NCBI RefSeq assembly: GCF_026343335.1
Contig: NZ_JAPELX010000001.1
Span: 2,542,001 to 2,606,000, forward strand
Length of the DNA: 64,000 nucleotides
Source: Streptomyces sp. NBC_00078
Lineage (GTDB): Bacteria; Actinomycetota; Actinomycetes; Streptomycetales; Streptomycetaceae
Reading direction: 5' to 3'
The notes under the pieces are model-generated. The model had not been told where the DNA came from, ran no database searches, and saw only the letters and a program-made list of their open reading frames with translations. The translations under genes and the position numbers were made by a program. The stretch's first letter is position 1, and the number at the start of each line of letters is the position of its first letter. Below are positions 33,343 to 41,369 of the stretch, piece by piece.

Positions 33343-34323
33343 TCACCGCCCGAGCAGCCGGTCGATCTCGGCCAGCTGCCCAGCGGCGAGCGGGCCCTTG
33401 GCGATGGCGCCGGCGTTCTGTTCGGCCTGGGCGACCGAGCGGAACCCGGGGATCGGGATCGTGTGCGGGCTGCGTGCCCACAGCCAGGCGAGGGAGCCCT
33501 GGGCGAGGGTTCGGCCGTCGCTGGTGAGGATCTCCTTGAGCGCGTCGACGCGGGAGAGCCACTGCGGGTCGACGCCCGCGCCGTCCCCGAAGCCCTGGAG
33601 CCAGGCCGGCGGCCTGCTGCGGATGTCCCCGGCATCCGCGCTGCCCTGGCGCTTGCCCGCCAGCAACCCCATCGCGAGGGGACTGCGGTTGATGCTCGCG
33701 AGCCCCGACTCCTCGCACAGGGCCAGCATGTCCGGCGCGTCCTGCAGGACATTGAGGGCGTGCTGTACGGCCGTGCCGTGCTCCCCCTGCGCGAACACGG
33801 CGGCACGGGCCGGGTCGTCCGTGCTCCAGCCATAGGCGCGGATCAGCCCCTCCCGCACGAACTCCTCGCAGGCGTCCCGGAGTTCGGCCGCACGCGCCGG
33901 GTCGAGGTCGCTGAGGTGCAGTTGGTAGAGGTCGATGTGACCGGTGTCCAGGCGCTTCAGCGACGCGGTCAGCGCGCGGCGGGCGTACGCCGGGGAGTCG
34001 TCGCTGCCGGTGAGGGTGCGGGTGTCCTCGTCGAAGACGTTGCCCCACTTGGTGCCGAGCACGACGTCGTCACGGCGCTTGCCGAGGGCCCGCCCGAGGA
34101 TCCGCTCACTGTGCCCGGCGCCGTAGGTGTCCGCCGTGTCGAAGAAGGTCACGCCGAGGTCGAGGGCGCGGCGGACCGCCCGTACGGACTCGTCGTCGTC
34201 GACCTTGCCCCAGCCGAGCGGCTGTCCGTCGGCCGCCTGCCACTCGCCGCCGATGGCCCAGCAGCCGAAGCCGAGCGCGCTTACTTCCATGCCGCCGCGT
34301 CCGAGAGTCCTGTTCGTCTCCAT
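33343..34323 (-). CDS. Aldo/keto reductase
   Basis: The 326-residue TIM-barrel oxidoreductase has the AKR tetrad: Asp in GVTFFDTADTYG, Tyr in TYGAGHSE, Lys in VVLGTKWGN and His in DLYQLHLSDLD. The NADPH-binding end SPHTIPIPGFRSVAQAEQNAGAI is also present. Start METNRTLGRGGMEVSALGFG is typical. Physiological substrate is unknown; the AKR11/12-like subgroup often reduces sugars or xenobiotic carbonyls. It is followed on the same strand by the carboxypeptidase gene after a 260-bp gap in which I see no convincing gene. Confidence 0.93.
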   Translation of the reverse strand: METNRTLGRGGMEVSALGFGCWAIGGEWQAADGQPLGWGKVDDDESVRAVRRALDLGVTFFDTADTYGAGHSERILGRALGKRRDDVVLGTKWGNVFDEDTRTLTGSDDSPAYARRALTASLKRLDTGHIDLYQLHLSDLDPARAAELRDACEEFVREGLIRAYGWSTDDPARAAVFAQGEHGTAVQHALNVLQDAPDMLALCEESGLASINRSPLAMGLLAGKRQGSADAGDIRSRPPAWLQGFGDGAGVDPQWLSRVDALKEILTSDGRTLAQGSLAWLWARSPHTIPIPGFRSVAQAEQNAGAIAKGPLAAGQLAEIDRLLGR

Positions 34324-34379
34324 GGGCGAGGACCTTAGGAGCTGGAGCGCACACGAAGGCAAGGACCGGGTCGCGCCGC

Positions 34380-34706
34380 TTACGCCTGACCGGTCTCGAA
34401 GCGGGAGATCCTGCCGTCGTTCTCGACCTGGAAGCTCCACCGGGTCTGCATCTCGCCCCAGGTGTCGTTGCGGTACTGGGCGAGGAGGGCGCGGCCGCCC
34501 TGCGACTCGTTGTCGACGTCCAGGTGACCGTTGGAGGAGAAGATCTCCCGGTCGATCCACTCGTTCAGATCGCGGTCAGAGCCGTCGTCCGCCATGGTCG
34601 CGTTCTCCGTGAGAAGGGCCAGGAAGCCCGAGCGGTCGTGGGCGTTGACGGCGGTGACGAAGGCGCGGACGGCCGGGTCGCTGAGTCTGGCAGGCTGAAT
34701 CGTCAT
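34380..34706 (-). CDS. SnoaL/NTF2-like small protein
   Basis: The 108-residue product begins MTIQPARLSDPAVRAFVTAV, then NAHDRSGFLALLTENATMADDG, NEWIDREIF and a sheet-rich second half (TRWSFQVENDGRISRF). This helix-then-sheet layout with the AVNAHDRxxFxxLLxxxA motif is the NTF2-like/SnoaL fold. Such proteins are cyclases, isomerases or ligand binders; no active-site residues can be assigned. It is divergent from the DoxX gene. Confidence 0.75.
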   Translation of the reverse strand: MTIQPARLSDPAVRAFVTAVNAHDRSGFLALLTENATMADDGSDRDLNEWIDREIFSSNGHLDVDNESQGGRALLAQYRNDTWGEMQTRWSFQVENDGRISRFETGQA

Positions 34707-34845
34707 GCCAGCAGACTCACACCGCCCGCCGGGACCCGCCACCCGTACGGCGGCGCGGGCGGGTACCGCAGTGCGCGAGGTGCGACGGTGGACACGCGGA
34801 GGGGACTGTTCCTGTCGACTTGTTCCAGTTGCTCCAGGAGAAACC

Positions 34846-35412
<567 letters not shown>

Positions 35413-35434
35413 CCTGGGTGGGCAGGCTGCGCCC

Positions 35435-35806
35435 ATGACCGACCTCTGGGAATCTGTCGACGACCTGTGGACCTGGCTGGACGAGAACCGTGCGCACGGC
35501 GGCCGGGAGGGCCTGCTCCTGCGCGTGCTCAAGCTGTCGGAGGAGGTCGGCGAGGTCGCGCAGGCGGTGATCGGCGCGACCGGGCAGAACCCGCGCAAGG
35601 GCGTGACCCACACCTGGGAGGACGTGGAGGGCGAGCTCTGCGATGTCGCGATCACCGCCCTGGTCGCCCTGCGCACCCTCACCCCCGACACCCGCGAGGT
35701 GTTCACCCGCCATCTGGAGAAGGTCACCGCACGCTCCCTCGGGCCGGCCGCGGCTGTTCATCCGTCGGACCTACGCCCGTCCCGCTCAGTTGGTGAGGCC
35801 CGCTGA
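35435..35806 (+). CDS. MazG-like nucleotide pyrophosphohydrolase
   Basis: The 123-residue protein has the MazG/dUTPase-like helical core: LLLRVLKLSEEVGEVAQAVIGATGQNPR (E-x-x-E metal pair) and WEDVEGELCDVAITALVALRTL (E-x-x-D pair). The family hydrolyses non-canonical or excess NTPs to NMPs in a Mg-dependent manner. The length suits the small single-domain members. It is probably co-transcribed with the DoxX gene and converges on the lasso-peptide operon. Confidence 0.88.
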   Translation: MTDLWESVDDLWTWLDENRAHGGREGLLLRVLKLSEEVGEVAQAVIGATGQNPRKGVTHTWEDVEGELCDVAITALVALRTLTPDTREVFTRHLEKVTARSLGPAAAVHPSDLRPSRSVGEAR

Positions 35807-35985
35807 CCCTTCTCGTCGACCTCGTGCCGACGAAAGGGACGACGGCTCGGCCGACCTCTGCGGCCACGGCACTGAGGCGAAGGCCCTCGACCGCACCGAG
35901 TGGCAGGTCCCGCGCGACCTGGTTCACGGTCACCGGCTGACGCGCCCGGGCGGTCGGGCGCGCGGAGGGTGCCGTGCAGCCCCGG

Positions 35986-36432
35986 TCAGGCCGACCGATG
36001 TGCCTTCTGGCTCGACCCGGTGGCCGGAGGGACCACGAGCAGGGGGCGGTAGTGGCCCGCCGGGACCGGCTCACCGATGGGCCGGCCTGCGACCTCGATC
36101 CAGGCATGGGCCGCGAAGGGGCTGGTGCGGACTCCGGTGCACCACGTCGGCCACACTCCGCGGAACCTGCACAGGAGGGCCACTGCGATCGACCGCTGCA
36201 GACAGGCCTGGCCCGCGCAGCGCAGGCTTACGGAGACGATCGCCCGGCGGGCTTCCAGGGCCTGATCCGCCGTGGCGGGTGGCGCACCCCGGCGAAGGAA
36301 CTCAAGAACCGAGCGCAGCCGGCCCGGCCTGCGGGAGGCGAGCACGCGGGCCGCGGCGACCGCGAGCAACGGTGCCAGGCGGCGATGAGGCGGAATGCTG
36401 TGGTGCTCGGGCAGAGCCAGCGGGGCGCTCAT
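35986..36432 (-). CDS. Lasso peptide B2 leader peptidase (transglutaminase-like)
   Basis: The 148-residue protein is the protease half of a split B protein. The catalytic segment reads CLQRSIAVALLCRFRGVWP, followed by PFAAHAWIEVAGRPIGEP, giving the Cys and His of the Cys-His-Asp triad in their usual spacing. It removes the leader of the lasso precursor so the cyclase can close the ring. It overlaps the B1 gene in ATGA and is the last gene of the operon. An N-terminal stretch rich in Ala/Arg is normal for actinobacterial B2. Confidence 0.93.
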   Translation of the reverse strand: MSAPLALPEHHSIPPHRRLAPLLAVAAARVLASRRPGRLRSVLEFLRRGAPPATADQALEARRAIVSVSLRCAGQACLQRSIAVALLCRFRGVWPTWCTGVRTSPFAAHAWIEVAGRPIGEPVPAGHYRPLLVVPPATGSSQKAHRSA

Positions 36433-36695
36433 GAGGCGTCCAAGAGCAGTTCGGCCGCCCGCAGTTGGGCCACCACCGCTGAGACGTCACGGTGGGCGTG
36501 CGCCGGGACGATGTGGTGCCGCTCGACCAGCGCCTGAGCGGCGCGCTCGTCCGACTCGTCGTCGAGCAGGCTGTTGAGTACGAGCACACCGGTGCGGTTG
36601 AGCTGCCAGTAACGGCCGGTGCGTTGATGGAGAAGGACGGCGCCGTCGTCGGTCTCGGCCATCACCACGTCGGGGTGCAGACGCTGGGGCATCAT
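36429..36695 (-). CDS. Lasso peptide B1 protein (PqqD-like RiPP recognition element)
   Basis: The 88-residue protein is a RiPP recognition element that binds the leader peptide. The pattern HPDVVMAETDDGAVLLHQRTGRYWQLNRTGVLVLNSLLD is the winged-helix start of PqqD-like B1 proteins, with a C-terminal helix VSAVVAQLRAAELLLD. It overlaps both neighbours by 4 bp, so cyclase, B1 and B2 are translationally coupled. Its partner motif in the precursor is the YxxP segment of the leader. Confidence 0.93.
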   Translation of the reverse strand: MMPQRLHPDVVMAETDDGAVLLHQRTGRYWQLNRTGVLVLNSLLDDESDERAAQALVERHHIVPAHAHRDVSAVVAQLRAAELLLDAS

Positions 36696-38506
36696 CGTCT
36701 CCCAGGGGTTGGTGCAGGGTGGCAGGCGGCGCGGGCCCAGACCTCGACGCCGATCAGGTCTTCGACCGCTATGTCGGTGGAGATGCCGGAGTGGGGAGTC
36801 AGGAGTTGACCGCGCAGCACTCCGGTGGAGATCAGCCCCATGTCGCTCAGGACCGAGTCGGAGAACAGTTCCAGAAGGGCTGTCAGGTTGCGTTGTCGTC
36901 CGGCACGCAGGTCGGCGCTGAACTCTCCTTTCGTGGTGCGGTCGAGCACGACGTCCGGGACGAGGCCGCGCATGGAGGTGGCCAGCAGCGGCTTGTACCG
37001 CCGGGGAGTGACCCGCTCATGGAGACGCACGGCCAGGGCCGCTTCCACGACCTGGTTGTCGAGGTACGGCTGGTGCAGGCGCACGCCTGCTTCCTCGTAC
37101 AGGCGGGCCACCTGGCGATAGGCCGGCGCCGTGGTCCGCAGTGCGGTGAGGAACTGATGCTGACCGCGGTCATGGGCGAAGGGCTGTGCGTGCTGGGCGG
37201 TGTCCCGGAGTACTTCTCGCGCGGCGTGGACCGCCTCGTCCGTGGCCCATGCCGGAGCACGCAGCGCTGCGAGTCCCCAGTCCAGGGAGGGAGTGCGGCG
37301 CGGCGGCGCCGGACGTGTCAGTTCCGCGGCCTGCCCGAGCCACCAGTCCCGCACGCCGCCCCGGCGCCTCAACTGGTGGACGACTCCGCCCCACGGCCAG
37401 CGGTGCAGTGCGCGGTAACCCCGCAGGTGCCGCAGTGCGATCGCCGGGTGGCGGCGGGCCAGTCGGTACAGATAGCCGGGGGCCCGGCCGAACAGCTCGT
37501 CCCCTCCGTGCCCCGCGATGTGCAGGCGAACGTCGTGTTCCGCGAGCAGGCGGGCGGAGTGGCGCACGCGTGCCAGGGTGCGAGAGAACAGGTACGGGCG
37601 CTCGGTGTCCGCCGCTGCGTCGGGATGCGCGAACACGGGCGGCAGTTCGTGCTGCCCGGCGACGACATGGCGGGCCTCGGGCAGCGAACGCGCGGACTCC
37701 GCGGCGTAATGGGCGTCGTCGTTGCCGGCTTCGGCCTCGCCCCATCTGAAGGTCAGCAGGTCGGGCGTGTGGCGGGCCGCGAGGAAGCACAGCGATGTTG
37801 AATCCATGCCACCCGAGAGGTCCGCGCCGAGCGATCCGCCGCCGGCTCGGCGGCCGTCCATCGCGGTCACCAGCGCGTCTCTGACGTGTGCGGCACCTTC
37901 GAGCAGCGGAACGTCAGGCTCTGGCGGGTGCCACCAGCGTTCTTCTCCCGCTCCGTGGGGCTCCAGCACCAGGCGGTGGTCGTGCGGCACCGTGCTCACG
38001 CCGGCCCAGACGCTCCTGTCGGACAGGGGCGGTGGGAGCAGGCCCCCGCATACCAGCCGAGCAGCCAGCACCTTCTCGTCCACGCCGGCCCTGGTCATGG
38101 CGGCGAGCACGTCGGCCCGGTCGGAAGCGATCGACAGGTGGCCCGACCGTGTGTGAAAGACCTGCCGGAGGCCGGACAGACTGCCGTAGACATGGGTCGC
38201 GGAGCCGGCGGCGGCCACCAGATGAAAACTGCCCGGCAGCTGCGTCATCAGGGCGCCTGCCTCGGACAGGGTGCGGATGCGCCGGCAGTGGCCGGCGAGC
38301 CGGTGGGTGGTGACCGGGCAGAACCCGATCACCACCACCCGCACGGGGGATGCCGTCACCTCAAGGATCTCGTCCGGATCCCATTCGCCCATCAACCACG
38401 GCCGCCCCGAGGGATGTTCGATCACGTTCGGACTGCTGAACGGCCCTGGGGCGTCGGTGACGCGGATTCCTGGTGCGTCCGGAAGGACGACAAACCCCTT
38501 GCTCAT
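36692..38506 (-). CDS. Lasso peptide isopeptide-bond-forming cyclase (asparagine-synthetase-like)
   Basis: The 604-residue ATP-dependent enzyme adenylates the acidic ring residue and joins it to the new N-terminus. The N-terminal half is a degenerate glutaminase-like domain lacking the Cys1 nucleophile (MSKGFVVLPDAP). The synthetase half has the PP-loop SGGMDSTSLCFLA near residue 239, then IAGHGGDELFGRAPGYLYRLARRHP and LYEEAGVRLHQPYLDNQVVEAAL, as in asparagine synthetase B relatives. It starts 21 bp after the precursor gene and overlaps B1 by 4 bp. Order A-C-B1-B2 is the standard actinobacterial layout. Confidence 0.95.
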   Translation of the reverse strand: MSKGFVVLPDAPGIRVTDAPGPFSSPNVIEHPSGRPWLMGEWDPDEILEVTASPVRVVVIGFCPVTTHRLAGHCRRIRTLSEAGALMTQLPGSFHLVAAAGSATHVYGSLSGLRQVFHTRSGHLSIASDRADVLAAMTRAGVDEKVLAARLVCGGLLPPPLSDRSVWAGVSTVPHDHRLVLEPHGAGEERWWHPPEPDVPLLEGAAHVRDALVTAMDGRRAGGGSLGADLSGGMDSTSLCFLAARHTPDLLTFRWGEAEAGNDDAHYAAESARSLPEARHVVAGQHELPPVFAHPDAAADTERPYLFSRTLARVRHSARLLAEHDVRLHIAGHGGDELFGRAPGYLYRLARRHPAIALRHLRGYRALHRWPWGGVVHQLRRRGGVRDWWLGQAAELTRPAPPRRTPSLDWGLAALRAPAWATDEAVHAAREVLRDTAQHAQPFAHDRGQHQFLTALRTTAPAYRQVARLYEEAGVRLHQPYLDNQVVEAALAVRLHERVTPRRYKPLLATSMRGLVPDVVLDRTTKGEFSADLRAGRQRNLTALLELFSDSVLSDMGLISTGVLRGQLLTPHSGISTDIAVEDLIGVEVWARAACHPAPTPGRR

Positions 38507-38527
38507 GTCATCGGACCTCGACGGCCC

Positions 38528-38671
38528 CTACCAGCCCTGCTTGCCCAGCACGTCGGTGTGGTCGCTGCCGAACCCGAGCGTGTCCTCGGAGAACTCCCCG
38601 ACGGCCACCAGCGCCGGCGGCTCGTAGCTCTCGGCAAGGTCCTGCTGGTCGCGCGTGGTGTTGTTTTCCAT
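38528..38671 (-). CDS. Lasso peptide precursor, predicted core GFGSDHTDVLGKQGW
   Basis: The 47-residue precursor starts at an ATG with AAGGAGGA 7 nt upstream. The leader MENNTTRDQQDLAESYEPPA continues with LVAVGEFSEDTL and holds the YxxP motif recognised by B1. Thr at the penultimate leader position (DTL) marks the cleavage site. That leaves a 15-residue core with Gly1 and Asp8, giving an eight-residue Gly1-Asp8 ring and a seven-residue tail. There are no cysteines, so this is a class II lasso peptide. Core start GFGS and Asp8 are shared with sungsanpin and chaxapeptin, but the ring interior and tail differ. Calculated monoisotopic mass of the cyclised core is about 1584.73 Da. If cleavage were one residue earlier (Leu1), the ring would be nine residues, which is less canonical. 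Confidence 0.9.
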   Translation of the reverse strand: MENNTTRDQQDLAESYEPPALVAVGEFSEDTLGFGSDHTDVLGKQGW

Positions 38672-38697
38672 GGCTTCATTCCTCCTTGTAGACGAAC

Positions 38698-38718
38698 GGG
38701 CCCTCGGCTGGAGGGCCC
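38698..38718. terminator. Hairpin between the carbamoyltransferase and the lasso precursor
   Basis: GGGCCCTC-GGCTG-GAGGGCCC has an 8-bp stem. It lies between the last NRPS-cluster gene (stop at 38829) and the lasso precursor start and may separate the two transcripts. Confidence 0.55.
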
Positions 38719-38828
38719 GCCTGCCGCACGGCTTCAGGTGCTGATCACGGCCTTCTCGATCCGGCGAGGTCACGTCCTGAACCGTGCGGAGTCCCCGCGG
38801 CCTGTGCCTCGCCGCGACCGCGCCGATC

Positions 38829-39758
38829 TCAGGGCCGTTCGGAACGGACCCACTCCAGGACCGCCATCGCGCTGTGCATCTTGTTCTCGGCCTGCTCGAA
38901 GGCGATCGACCGCTCTCCGTCGAGCACGTGCGCGCTGACTTCCTCGCCGCGGTGGGCAGGCAGATCATGCATGAACAGCGCGTCCGCTCCGCCGTCCCAC
39001 AGCCGCTCGTCGACCTGGAACGGGGCGAAGACCTCGCCCCAGCGCGGATCCGGCTTGGAGGTGCCGGTGGTCTGCCAGCGCGTCGTGTACACCACGTCGA
39101 ACTGCCCGGCCGCGCCCGCGGCCGGCGGCTCGCTCCGCTCCAGCACCGACGCGCCGTGCTTCTCGGCCTGCCGCTCGGCCCTGGCGAGAACGCCGTCGGG
39201 GAGGCCGTATCCGGGCGGCGTGCGCAGCTCGAAGCGGACGCCGGAGAACCGGCTGAGCGCGAGGGCCAGCGCGACCGCGCTGTTGTTGCCCTCGCCGACG
39301 TAGAGCACGCGCAGATCCTCGATGGTCGAGAACCTGTCGAGCAGCGTCGTCAGATCCGCCAACGCCTGGGTCGGGTGCTCGTCGGCTGTCATCGCGTTGA
39401 CCACCGACATGCCGCCGGGCGCCGCGAAGTCACGCAGCTCCTGCGGGTCGCCGGCGGTGCGAGCCACCAGCAGGTCGAGCATGCCGGAGAACACGCGCCC
39501 GGTGTCGGCGACGGACTCGCCGGTGTTCAGCTGCAGGTCCCCGGGCCCGTAGGCGAGCACCTGGGCGCCCAGCCGCAGCGCCGCCGCCGAGAACGCGGTG
39601 CGGGTTCGCGTCGACGTCTTGCGGAAGTAGGTGCCGACGATCTGACCGTCCAGCGGTTTGCCCGCCGCGGCGAGGCCGTGGCGGAACTGGACGCCGCGGG
39701 CGGCGATCGCCTCCAGATCGGCGTCGCTGAGATCGTCGAGCGATATCAGATGTCTCAT
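38829..39758 (-). CDS. Ornithine-carbamoyltransferase-like enzyme with altered substrate motif
   Basis: The 309-residue protein belongs to the aspartate/ornithine carbamoyltransferase family. The carbamoyl-phosphate loop is FRKTSTRTRTAF near residue 46, and HPTQALADLTTL and LYVGEGNNSA follow. In ornithine transcarbamylases the amino-acid site carries HCLP; here it is FMHDLPAHRGEEV, with Cys replaced by Asp. This suggests a different amine acceptor. It is the last gene of the NRPS operon and shares the cluster with SbnA/SbnB, which make 2,3-diaminopropionate. Carbamoylation of that would give 3-ureidoalanine (albizziine). It overlaps the LOG gene by 4 bp. It is unlikely to be a housekeeping ArgF because no arg genes are near. 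Confidence 0.85.
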   Translation of the reverse strand: MRHLISLDDLSDADLEAIAARGVQFRHGLAAAGKPLDGQIVGTYFRKTSTRTRTAFSAAALRLGAQVLAYGPGDLQLNTGESVADTGRVFSGMLDLLVARTAGDPQELRDFAAPGGMSVVNAMTADEHPTQALADLTTLLDRFSTIEDLRVLYVGEGNNSAVALALALSRFSGVRFELRTPPGYGLPDGVLARAERQAEKHGASVLERSEPPAAGAAGQFDVVYTTRWQTTGTSKPDPRWGEVFAPFQVDERLWDGGADALFMHDLPAHRGEEVSAHVLDGERSIAFEQAENKMHSAMAVLEWVRSERP

Positions 39759-40366
39759 GTGGGGCCTTCCAAACCTGTCGCAACGGGGACCCTGGGGGCC
39801 TGGCCGAGCAGGTCGAGCGCCTGCTCGCAGTCCTGGGCGACCTGCACGAGCGCCCGCTCGGACGCGTTGATGAAGCCCTCCGCGTGCAGGTGGTCGAGCA
39901 GCGCGGTCAGCGGATCGAAGAAGCCGTCGATGTTGAGCAGCACCACGGGTTTCTCATGGAGGTTCAGCCGGTTCCAGGTGACCACCTCCATCAGCTCGTC
40001 CAGCGTGCCGAACCCGCCGGGCAGCACCGCGAACGCCGAGGCCAGGCGGTACATCAGGGCCTTGCGCTGGTGCATGGAGCGGACGATGAAGAGCTCCGCG
40101 CCGACCCGGTCGGGATGCTCCCGGTCGAACAGCTCGTGCGGGATCACGCCGGTCACCCGAGCGCCCGCGTCGACGGCTCCGCTGGCCAGTGCGCCCATGA
40201 CTCCGACGCCACCGGCTCCGTACACGAGCCCGACGCCCCTGCCGACGAGCGCCGCCCCGAACTCGGCCGCGACGTCCGTGTACTGGGGCCTCGTCCCCGC
40301 TCTGGAGCCGCAGAAGACGCCGATGCCCCGGGTGTGGCGGGTCGCCTGCGCCGACGCCTCGGTCAC
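39755..40366 (-). CDS. LOG family protein (TIGR00730-type)
   Basis: The 203-residue protein has the LOG Rossmann-like fold and its signature: GIGVFCGSRAGTRP at the start, GLVYGAGGVGVMGALASGAVDAGARVTGVIP in the middle and FAVLPGGFGTLDELMEVVTWNRL (PGGxGTxxE). LOG enzymes hydrolyse the N-glycosidic bond of cytokinin riboside monophosphates or other nucleoside monophosphates such as AMP; they are often misnamed lysine decarboxylases. It is inserted between sbnB-like and carbamoyltransferase genes with 4-bp overlaps on both sides, so it is part of the cluster. Its role there is not clear. Confidence 0.9.
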   Translation of the reverse strand: MTEASAQATRHTRGIGVFCGSRAGTRPQYTDVAAEFGAALVGRGVGLVYGAGGVGVMGALASGAVDAGARVTGVIPHELFDREHPDRVGAELFIVRSMHQRKALMYRLASAFAVLPGGFGTLDELMEVVTWNRLNLHEKPVVLLNIDGFFDPLTALLDHLHAEGFINASERALVQVAQDCEQALDLLGQAPRVPVATGLEGPT

Positions 40367-41367
40367 GAGTCGCTCCCGTCGAGGAAGTCGGTCACGTCCA
40401 CTCCCGATCCGTGTTCCCGCGCACTGTCGAGGACGAGCCGGGCCACGGCGAGGTCGAGCACGCCGAGTCCGAACGGCGAGTAGACCGCGACGCGGCCGGG
40501 CTCACGCCGCAGCTGCGTGTGTCCGGTCAGCAGGTCACCGATCTGGGCGTCGACGAAGTCGTGGTTTCCCGCCTCCTGCCGGGCCAGATCCAGCGAGGTC
40601 TTCTCGCGCAGTACGTGGTCGGTGTCGTCCACGACGTTGTGCGCACCGCGAATCGCGTCGGGGCGGATGTCGCGCAGGGAGATGTGCAGCACCGTCGCGC
40701 CCGGTTGGCAGGCCTCAAGCCCGGTGTGCGGGGTCGCCGCCGTGGTGGCCAGCGAGACCAGTTCGTGGGCGCCGAGCGCCTCGTCGATCGTCGCGGCGAT
40801 CGTGTACCGCAGTTCCGGCAGGCGCCCCGCGGCCTTCTCGATGAACGTCCGCGCCCGCTCGGCGTCCTGGTCGAAGACGGTCACCTCGGCCAGCGCGGGC
40901 AGCTTGGCGGCGAGGAAGGCGAGGATCTCCGCGTTGATCACCCCGGCTCCGATCAGACCGGCTCCGCGCACTCGCTCGGGCGCGGGAACCAGCATCGCGG
41001 CGCCCAGCGCGGCACTCGCGGCGGTGCGCTTGGCGGAGATCAGCGATGCTTCGAGCAGGGCCTGCGCCCGGCCGGTGCGCGGCGAGTTGAGCACCATGAC
41101 CGCGCTGGCCCGTTCCAGCCCCACGTCGAGGTTGCCGGGGAAGGAGGCGATCCACTTGACCCCCGCGCTCTCGTGCGGGCCGCCCAGATAGCCGGGCAGC
41201 CCGATGATGCGTCTGCGCGCGTCGTCGGGGAACCGCAGAAAGACCGAATGCGGCAGCATCGACGCGCCCTGTGCGTGTGCCGCGTACGCCTCGCTGACGA
41301 GGTCGATCAGATCGTGCTCGCGACCGTCGAGGATCTCCCGCACCTCGCGCTGTCGAATGATGAGCAT
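40363..41367 (-). CDS. sbnB: SbnB-like N-(2-amino-2-carboxyethyl)-L-glutamate dehydrogenase
   Basis: The 334-residue protein belongs to the ornithine cyclodeaminase/mu-crystallin family. It has VKWIASFPGN, ASAVMVLNSPRTGRAQALLEASLISAKRTAASAALGA, the NAD-binding GAGLIGAGVINAEILAFLA and VLHISLRDIRPDAI with VVDDTDHVLREKTS. These are SbnB-type features. With SbnA it makes L-2,3-diaminopropionate: SbnB oxidatively cleaves the N-(amino-carboxyethyl)-glutamate intermediate to diaminopropionate and 2-oxoglutarate using NAD. The gene starts 2 bp after the sbnA-like stop. The same pair serves in viomycin, capreomycin, zwittermicin and staphyloferrin B pathways. Confidence 0.9.
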   Translation of the reverse strand: MLIIRQREVREILDGREHDLIDLVSEAYAAHAQGASMLPHSVFLRFPDDARRRIIGLPGYLGGPHESAGVKWIASFPGNLDVGLERASAVMVLNSPRTGRAQALLEASLISAKRTAASAALGAAMLVPAPERVRGAGLIGAGVINAEILAFLAAKLPALAEVTVFDQDAERARTFIEKAAGRLPELRYTIAATIDEALGAHELVSLATTAATPHTGLEACQPGATVLHISLRDIRPDAIRGAHNVVDDTDHVLREKTSLDLARQEAGNHDFVDAQIGDLLTGHTQLRREPGRVAVYSPFGLGVLDLAVARLVLDSAREHGSGVDVTDFLDGSDS

Positions 41368-41369
41368 CG

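Noticed and set aside
38528..38671. Reading the lasso core as 16 residues starting at Leu with a nine-residue ring to Asp
   Set aside because: The conserved Thr would then be at -1. Placing it at -2 gives Gly1 and Asp8, matching the usual lasso rule and known GFGS peptides.
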